11,114 bases of DNA. Source: Candidatus Omnitrophota bacterium (GTDB lineage Bacteria; Omnitrophota; Gorgyraeia; Duberdicusellales; 4484-171). How positions within the stretch are numbered: position 1 is the first letter of the stretch; each line of letters starts with the position of its first letter. Under the pieces are notes generated by a model. That model did no database searches, was not told the origin of the DNA, and was given only the letters and a program-made list of their open reading frames with translations. The position numbers and the translations under genes were made by a program. The stretch is from assembly GCA_028702365.1 (NCBI GenBank), contig JAQVOZ010000031.1:1-11114 (forward strand), given 5' to 3'. This document shows positions 7,456 through 11,114 of this stretch, piece by piece.

Positions 7456-7806
7456 CTACTTCTTCACATCTGGCTTTACTTCTGAATCCTGCTTAATAAG
7501 CTCATCTGCAAGGTTATCTTCCAATTTGGCTTTAAGCTTTTCAAGCTTTGTAAGTTCTGTTTTTAACTCAGTAACCTTTTCGTTGGCTTTGTTAACATCT
7601 TCAGTAAGAACTTTATTCTTCTCGGTAATTGCGCTATTTTCCGCTTTCAAATCTTCTATTGTTTTTTCAAGGGTCATATTTTTCTTTGCCAGCTCCTCAC
7701 GAAAACCGGACAAAGAATTTATTTTAACAAGCAAAGAAACTCCCGCCACAACCAGAACCATTATCAAACCTACCAATAGACTTAAAATTAGAGGTTTGTC
7801 TTTCAT
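7456..7806 (-). CDS. Small membrane-anchored coiled-coil protein, unknown function
   Basis: I do not recognise a named family for this 116-residue protein. Residues 5-28 form one strongly hydrophobic helix after a short positive start (MKDKP), which predicts an inner-membrane anchor with the rest outside. Residues 33-105 are rich in Glu, Lys and Leu with heptad-like spacing and no prolines, typical of a long coiled coil. The tail is charged. The ATG overlaps the stop of the OmpA-like lipoprotein gene by four bases (ATGA), and a rho-independent terminator follows, so the two genes form one unit. A plausible role is a structural or tethering partner of the lipoprotein across the periplasm, but this is inference from topology and coupling only. 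Confidence 0.8.
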   Translation of the reverse strand: MKDKPLILSLLVGLIMVLVVAGVSLLVKINSLSGFREELAKKNMTLEKTIEDLKAENSAITEKNKVLTEDVNKANEKVTELKTELTKLEKLKAKLEDNLADELIKQDSEVKPDVKK

Positions 7807-8459
7807 TTCAATTCCTCCTCTCCTTCGCTAGAAGGTTCAACCGCATTGCCCTCAAAATTTCCTTTTTGTACTTTCTTTACTGTTTTGGGCAATATTACAA
7901 TTTCAACTCTTCTGTTTAACTGCCTGCCCTCTATGGTATCGTTAGCCGCAACCGGTTTATACTCTCCGTAACCACTCGCTGAGAGCCTTTCCGGGCTAAC
8001 ACCTTTTCCTTCGAGGTATTCAAGCACGCTTAAAGCGCGATGCGCTGACAGTTCCCAATTCGATTTCCATTTTGAATGCTTTATAGGCTGGTTATCCGTA
8101 TAGCCTTCTATACCTATATTATTTTCCGGAACGTTTTGTACAAGTATATTTGCAACTTTATCCAAGCTTGAAAAACTTTCCGGCTTTAAATTAGCCTTGC
8201 CGGAATCAAAAAGAACCTCCGAAACAAAAGTAATTACAAGCCCTTTTTCTTCCATGCTAAGCCTTACCTGCTTATCTTTTATTTCTTTTTCTAAAGTCTG
8301 CTCAAGAAGGCCTTTTGTATTTCTTAATTCTTCAAGTTCCTTTTCAAGTGTCTTAATGCGCTCTGCATCAGAACGCCTGCCAGTCTGGAATATAACCGCA
8401 CAACCATTGATAAAAATAAAACAAAACAATAGGCTAAACACCAACAGTTTTTTTCTCAT
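7803..8459 (-). CDS. OmpA/MotB-domain lipoprotein
   Basis: A 218-residue envelope protein with a lipoprotein signal: MRKK, a hydrophobic stretch, then a lipobox FINGC with the lipidated cysteine at C20. A short coiled-coil-like segment (about 33-66) leads to an OmpA C-terminal-like peptidoglycan-binding domain (about 72-192). That domain carries VLFDSGKANLKPES, IEGYTDNQPI, NWELSAHRALSVLEYL and the RQLNRRVEI signature. The wording GYTDNQPIK..SNWELSAHRA is closer to the MotB variety than to Pal, but no MotB transmembrane anchor or motor partner is present, so it is not a flagellar stator. The acidic tail (SSEGEEELK) is not part of the domain. The start at 8459 has a strong AGGAGG five to six bases upstream and a good promoter further up. 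It probably anchors a membrane to the cell wall. The second gene of the operon is a coiled-coil membrane protein. Confidence 0.9.
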   Translation of the reverse strand: MRKKLLVFSLLFCFIFINGCAVIFQTGRRSDAERIKTLEKELEELRNTKGLLEQTLEKEIKDKQVRLSMEEKGLVITFVSEVLFDSGKANLKPESFSSLDKVANILVQNVPENNIGIEGYTDNQPIKHSKWKSNWELSAHRALSVLEYLEGKGVSPERLSASGYGEYKPVAANDTIEGRQLNRRVEIVILPKTVKKVQKGNFEGNAVEPSSEGEEELK

Positions 8460-8512
8460 ATCTACCTCCTCTTGAGAAAAACAATCAAAAAATTGCGCAA
8501 AATAATAGATTT

Positions 8513-8541
8513 AAAATATCATAATTGATTGACAAAGTCAA
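8513..8541 (-). promoter_or_regulatory. Sigma70-type promoter of the lipoprotein operon
   Basis: On the minus strand, TTGACT (8541-8536) and TATTTT (8518-8513) are separated by exactly 17 bases, about 55 bases ahead of the lipoprotein ATG. The -35 box forms half of a small inverted repeat, TTGAC-TTT-GTCAA, which could be incidental or a binding site overlapping the promoter. This is the best promoter candidate in the window. Confidence 0.7.
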
Positions 8542-8617
8542 GGATTAAAGGAAAGGCTCTTCCTCCAAAGAACTGTTGGAATTGTTTAGCGCATAAACTG
8601 AGGTTGTGTCTTGATTT

Positions 8618-8694
8618 GGACGGAGCCTCGTCCGGAGGACTCGGCACCCCCTCGGACATTACGTCCTCGGTCGCTTCGCCGGAATCCGTCGTTC
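8618..8694. repeat. Diverged palindrome copy split by about 46 bases
   Basis: The plus strand reads GACGGAGC at 8619-8626 and GCTTCGCCGGAATCCGT at 8673-8689. In the two intact 45-base palindromes downstream these pieces are contiguous, sharing GC. Here about 46 GC-rich bases (8627-8672) lie between them, with their own inverted repeats (GAGGAC at 8635-8640 with GTCCTC at 8663-8668; GGACG with CGTCC at 8618-8633). The CAACGATATTCCGG arm is missing. This looks like an older copy with a nested insertion. The surrounding bases 8542-8617 and 8695-8756 hold nothing else I can name. Confidence 0.5.
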
Positions 8695-8756
8695 TCTTCC
8701 TATTCTTCGCTTCGCAAAGCTTCGCTGAACATCTTTATTAATGTGCTCAGGTTACG

Positions 8757-8790
8757 GTAAACCATCCCCGTTTCTGGTCGGATGGTTTAC
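8757..8790. repeat. Hairpin H2 of the palindrome array
   Basis: A perfect 11-base-pair stem (GTAAACCATCC with GGATGGTTTAC) closes a 12-base loop CCGTTTCTGGTC. Its loop and the loop-proximal part of the stem match hairpin H1 at 8932-8971, with compensatory base-pair changes. It has no T-run on either side and is not a standard terminator. Confidence 0.75.
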
Positions 8791-8804
8791 GCTTACGAAC
8801 ATTC

Positions 8805-8849
8805 TCAACGATATTCCGGCTCAGACGGAGCTTCGCCGGAATCCGTTGT
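8805..8849. repeat. 45-base palindromic repeat, copy 1
   Basis: A near-perfect palindrome whose arms are CAACGATATTCCGGC and GCCGGAATCCGTTG (one small bulge), with a loop containing a further short GCTC/GAGC pairing. The same 45 bases recur at 8871-8915 without a mismatch that I can see, 66 bases further on. It resembles a REP-type or miniature inverted-repeat element. Confidence 0.8.
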
Positions 8850-8870
8850 TTCTTTTTGAATAAAATGTCA

Positions 8871-8915
8871 TCAACGATATTCCGGCTCAGACGGAGCTTC
8901 GCCGGAATCCGTTGT
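8871..8915. repeat. 45-base palindromic repeat, copy 2
   Basis: Identical to the repeat at 8805-8849 and in the same orientation, separated from it by 21 AT-rich bases. Two copies only, with the repeat itself strongly palindromic and no further units, so this is not a CRISPR array. The pair lies downstream of tRNA-Ser and is flanked by the two related hairpins H1 and H2. Confidence 0.8.
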
Positions 8916-8931
8916 CCTTTTCCTGTATGTT

Positions 8932-8971
8932 GCGAGAAAACATCTCCATTTCTGGTTAGATGTTTTCTCGC
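8932..8971. repeat. Hairpin H1 of the palindrome array
   Basis: A perfect 14-base-pair stem (GCGAGAAAACATCT with AGATGTTTTCTCGC) closes a 12-base loop CCATTTCTGGTT. It begins about 14 bases beyond the 3' end of tRNA-Ser on the minus strand, so it could affect termination or 3' trimming of the tRNA transcript, although no T-run follows. It is the sister of H2 at 8757-8790. Confidence 0.75.
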
Positions 8972-8985
8972 GATAAGTAGGACAA

Positions 8986-9073
8986 CGGAGAGGGTGAGAT
9001 TTGAACTCACGGTGGAGACAAGCCCCACACCGGTTTTCAAGACCGGCGCTTTCAACCGCTCAGCCACCTCTCC
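8986..9073 (-). tRNA. tRNA-Ser (anticodon UGA)
   Basis: An 88-base class II tRNA. The acceptor arms GGAGAGG and CCTCTCC pair over seven base pairs with discriminator G, the expected serine identity base. The D stem is GCT/AGC. The anticodon stem CCGGT/ACCGG encloses CTTGAAA, giving anticodon TGA, which reads UCA and other UCN codons. A long variable arm (GTGGGG with CTCCAC) and a T arm GTGAG-TTCAAAT-CTCAC complete the fold. CCA is not encoded: the genomic sequence continues TTG. It lies between the response-regulator gene and the palindrome array. Confidence 0.97.
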
Positions 9074-9086
9074 GATGAAAAAAAGC

Positions 9087-9092
9087 TATATA
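9087..9092 (-). promoter_or_regulatory. Possible -10 box for tRNA-Ser
   Basis: TATATA sits about 13 bases ahead of the mature tRNA 5' end on the minus strand, followed by a run of T. No good -35 box is found 16-18 bases upstream (the best is CACTGA), so this is a weak call. The tRNA could instead be read through from the response-regulator transcript. Confidence 0.35.
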
Positions 9093-9114
9093 GGGTTACT
9101 CCTTATTTTTCAGT

Positions 9115-9142
9115 GGCGCTGAGGAAATCCTTCCGAAGCGCC
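9115..9142 (-). other. Interrupted hairpin between response regulator and tRNA-Ser
   Basis: GGCGCT (9115-9120) pairs with AGCGCC (9137-9142), and the inner GGAA (9123-9126) pairs with TTCC (9131-9134) around a four-base loop, with two mismatched positions between the helices. It lies about 20 bases after the response-regulator stop, where a terminator is expected, but neither flank gives a proper T-run. It may be a weak or rho-assisted terminator, or a processing site. Confidence 0.45.
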
Positions 9143-9161
9143 TCAAAAATTGCGCGTTTTA

Positions 9162-9548
9162 CTACTTAATTCCCCGCCTTGCAAGAACTTCTTCAATTTT
9201 TGCTTTCAAAGTAGGCGCATCTATTGGTTTTATCAGATACAGCTCATCATACAGCTGCGCAGCCTTTACCTGGAAATCCATATCTTCTTTGGCGCTAAGC
9301 ATAACAACCGGTATAGTTATGGTTTGGGGGTCCTTTTTGATCTTTTCCAACACTTCAAAACCGCTCATTTTAGGCATCATTATATCTAAAATTATGACAT
9401 CGGGTTTAAATCTTTTTGCTAGTTCCAGTCCTTTCTTGCCATCGGTAGCTGTTTCTACTTTAAAACTCTCATCAAGCTCAAGGTTCATCTTAACCAATTT
9501 ACAAAAACTTTCTTCGTCATCGATAATTAAGACTTTTTTTCTATTCAT
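9162..9548 (-). CDS. Single-domain (CheY-like) response regulator
   Basis: A 128-residue stand-alone receiver domain with no output domain. The acidic pocket is D10, D11 and E12 (VLIIDDEES), the phospho-accepting aspartate is D55 (VIILDIMMPKMSG), the switch residue is S85 (VVMLSAK), and the conserved lysine is K107 (LIKPID). It should be phosphorylated by the kinase encoded immediately upstream. The ATG overlaps the kinase stop by four bases (ATGA), and AGGAGG lies just ahead. With no DNA-binding or enzymatic domain it must signal by protein contact, for instance to a motor, a pilus machine or a further kinase; the target is not visible here. Confidence 0.93.
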   Translation of the reverse strand: MNRKKVLIIDDEESFCKLVKMNLELDESFKVETATDGKKGLELAKRFKPDVIILDIMMPKMSGFEVLEKIKKDPQTITIPVVMLSAKEDMDFQVKAAQLYDELYLIKPIDAPTLKAKIEEVLARRGIK

Positions 9549-10720
9549 TCGGCCTCCTCTCTTTTAGGCACTCTTAAAAAAATACTTACCTTGGTGCCTT
9601 TACCTTCAGTGCTTTGAATTTCAATTAACCCTTTATGCATATCTATTATGTTTCTGCTCACATACAAACCTATACCGCTGCCGCCGTGCAAGCCTTTGGT
9701 CGTAAAAAATGGGTTGAAAAGTTTCTTGAAAACTTCCGGAGGTATACCTTCGCCGGTATCTGTAATCTCAACCACTAGAACCTTTTCTCCGGACTTAAAG
9801 TAATCGTCTCTGCCGGAAATGCCCTGCTTTGGTTCAGAAAGAACTTTGTCGTAACTACGAATAAAGATTTTTCCTTTTTCAGACATTGCCTGTACAGCAT
9901 TCATTATTAGGTTTACGAATACCTGCTCAAGCCTGTTTTTATCTACAAATATGTGGGGAATATTTTTTTTCTTATCTGTTTCTATATTTATATTTTCAAA
10001 TTTGATATTTGCCTTTACCAACTCCAAGGCGCCGTCAAGGATATTATTTATATCCTCTAGCTTCACTTCGAGCTTTTTGGCTTTTGCAAAATCAAGAAGG
10101 GTATTAACTATACTATTGGCGCGTTTTGCGCTTTCCATCATCATTGAAAATGTATTGCTTATATCTTCTTTGCGGCCAGGAAACTTAGCCTGTAGATAAT
10201 TTATCCCCTGAATAATTATACCTAAAGGATTTTTTACTTCATGAGCAACGCCGCTTGCCAAGAGGCCAATTGCATTTAATTTTTCAGCCTGTACGAGCTG
10301 ATCTTGTGCTTCCTTGATTTGCTCATATGCTGTGCGTAGTTCTTCCTCAACCTTCTTTCTCTCGCTGATATCTCTTGCGGTACACACTATCCAGGTATCA
10401 CTGTCATCTTGCCCATGCATTACGGAACTGCTGAAAAGCACCGGGACTTCCCTCCCATCTTTAGTTTGGTAATAACTTTCGATATTAAGGATAGTACCGG
10501 TACCTATTAATTTTTCTACATTACTTCTTTTGAGTATGGATTTTTCCGAATCGGCAAAAATAACTTCGACTTTTTTCCCCACAAGATCTTCCTCTTTATA
10601 ACCAACCAGATACCGCAAGGCCTCATTAACCATGCAAATGTTTTTTTGCCCATCCACCACCATTAAAGGGTCAATTATAAACTTATTTAAACTATCTTTT
10701 ATATTTTTGACATCAAGCAT
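9545..10720 (-). CDS. Soluble PAS-domain sensor histidine kinase
   Basis: A 391-residue histidine kinase with no membrane segment, so it is probably cytoplasmic. Residues about 8-120 form a PAS domain with a PAC-like end (TARDISERKKVEEEL), followed by a coiled-coil linker (about 120-148). The HisKA region has the phospho-accepting H160 in GVAHEVKNPL. The HATPase domain shows the N box (NLIMNAVQA, about 270-278), the G1 box DTGEGIP (321-327), FNPFFTTK (335-342) and the G2 box GGSGIGLYVSRNII (346-359). This is the NtrB/AtoS-like HPK4 style of kinase. The start at 10720 lies three bases after the tadA stop, with only a weak GGTG upstream. The response regulator overlaps its end, making an obvious cognate pair. 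The signal sensed is unknown; no cofactor-binding residue can be assigned with confidence. Confidence 0.93.
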   Translation of the reverse strand: MLDVKNIKDSLNKFIIDPLMVVDGQKNICMVNEALRYLVGYKEEDLVGKKVEVIFADSEKSILKRSNVEKLIGTGTILNIESYYQTKDGREVPVLFSSSVMHGQDDSDTWIVCTARDISERKKVEEELRTAYEQIKEAQDQLVQAEKLNAIGLLASGVAHEVKNPLGIIIQGINYLQAKFPGRKEDISNTFSMMMESAKRANSIVNTLLDFAKAKKLEVKLEDINNILDGALELVKANIKFENINIETDKKKNIPHIFVDKNRLEQVFVNLIMNAVQAMSEKGKIFIRSYDKVLSEPKQGISGRDDYFKSGEKVLVVEITDTGEGIPPEVFKKLFNPFFTTKGLHGGSGIGLYVSRNIIDMHKGLIEIQSTEGKGTKVSIFLRVPKREEAE

Positions 10721-10723
10721 AAG

Positions 10724-11114
10724 CTACACCAAACACTTGTCATGTTTTCTTTTATTCCTGAAAAACTCAACAAGAAGAGCGGCGCACTCCTCGCGAAGCA
10801 ATCCCCTTTTTACCTTAATCTTATGATTTAAACCCAGGCTATTGATGTCGATTTTTGAACCGAACGCCCCGGTTTTGGGGTCTTCTGTGCCAAACACTAC
10901 ACTTGCGATTCGTGAAAGTATAAGTGCCCCCGCACACATACTGCAAGGCTCAACTGTAACGTAAAGTATGGAGTCATTAATCCATTTTGAACCTAAAAAA
11001 TTAGCGGCCTGTGTGATTGCAATCATCTCAGCATGAGCAGTCGGATCCTTTAGGCGTTCAACCTGATTATGGGCCTTTGCTATAATCTGGTTCTTATAAA
11101 CAATAACTGCGCCC
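10724..11114 (-). CDS. tadA: tRNA-specific adenosine deaminase (5' end cut by window edge)
   Basis: Zinc deaminase that converts adenosine 34 to inosine in tRNA-Arg(ACG). The last 129 codons are visible; about 20 N-terminal residues lie beyond the window. The frame is open to the edge, and an internal ATG at 11026 is not the start, because the catalytic HAE motif lies just before it (H27 and E29 of the visible part, in PTAHAEM). The two zinc cysteines are in VEPCSMCAGAL. FGTEDPKTGAFGS and the Leu/Asn-rich NSLGLNHKIKV stretch that follows are typical of bacterial TadA rather than guanine or cytosine deaminases. It is co-directional with the kinase gene, separated by three bases. The relation of TadA to two-component signalling is probably only co-transcription. 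Confidence 0.93.
   Translation of the reverse strand, partial: GAVIVYKNQIIAKAHNQVERLKDPTAHAEMIAITQAANFLGSKWINDSILYVTVEPCSMCAGALILSRIASVVFGTEDPKTGAFGSKIDINSLGLNHKIKVKRGLLREECAALLVEFFRNKRKHDKCLV

Noticed and set aside
7302..7496. 64-codon plus-strand open frame beside the terminator
   Set aside because: It is built from the AT-rich repeat motif and the terminator stem and runs into the coiled-coil gene; no family resemblance.
7803..8459. Flagellar stator MotB
   Set aside because: The domain wording is MotB-like, but the protein has a lipoprotein signal, not a MotB transmembrane anchor, and there is no MotA.
8805..8915. Possible CRISPR array
   Set aside because: Only two repeats, each a long near-perfect palindrome, with one 21-base AT-rich spacer and no cas genes.
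8747..9067. Open frame of 106 codons on the minus strand with a repeated peptide (QRIPAKLRLSRNIV)
   Set aside because: It runs through tRNA-Ser and the two palindromes; the repeated peptide is just the translated 45-base repeat, and there is no ribosome binding site.
9115..9142. Rho-independent terminator after the response regulator
   Set aside because: The hairpin is real but interrupted, and neither side has a proper T-run, so it is listed only as a hairpin.

Overview
All genes in this window lie on the minus strand, so transcription runs from high to low coordinates. The content points to a Gram-negative-type (diderm) bacterium with the MEP isoprenoid pathway, moderately low GC by eye, tightly overlapped genes and palindrome-rich intergenic DNA. 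The order uppS-cdsA-dxr-rseP-ispG-(cpaF)-proS, with a lone CpaF-type ATPase inserted, looks most like an uncultured lineage such as Omnitrophota (OP3) or Elusimicrobiota. That assignment is an inference from gene order and sequence feel, not from a marker-gene tree.

Layout from right to left, in the direction of transcription. (1) 11114-9162: a tadA tRNA adenosine deaminase cut by the window edge, then a soluble PAS-HisKA-HATPase histidine kinase and a single-domain CheY-like response regulator, spaced or overlapped by only a few bases. (2) 9142-9115: an interrupted hairpin, then a tRNA-Ser(UGA) gene at 9073-8986. (3) 8985-8460: about 525 bases without a protein gene. It holds a compact array of palindromes: two near-identical 45-base palindromes flanked by two hairpins that share a loop but have compensatory stem changes. 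A third, split palindrome copy follows, and then a good sigma70-type promoter. (4) 8459-7394: a two-gene unit made of an OmpA/MotB-domain lipoprotein and a small membrane-anchored coiled-coil protein, closed by a rho-independent terminator. (5) 7393-7175: an AT-rich spacer with repeated TTGGAATTT motifs in both orientations and a hairpin. (6) 7174-1: a long co-directional gene run, uppS, cdsA, dxr, rseP, ispG, cpaF and proS (cut by the left edge). Most junctions are short overlaps (ATGA, TAATG).

Genes in block 6 connect: Dxr and IspG make isoprenoid precursors, UppS turns them into the undecaprenyl lipid carrier for cell-wall and envelope polymers, CdsA makes CDP-diacylglycerol for phospholipids, and RseP is the site-2 protease of envelope-stress signalling. 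CpaF (a secretion/pilus ATPase) and ProS (prolyl-tRNA synthetase) are functional outsiders in the same run.

The points most worth a second look are: the ProRS, whose roughly 180-residue editing insertion is replaced by about 35 residues with two CxxC pairs; the palindrome array next to tRNA-Ser; the solitary CpaF; and family-motif substitutions in IspG and CdsA. I found no CRISPR array, transposase, phage gene or defence system.
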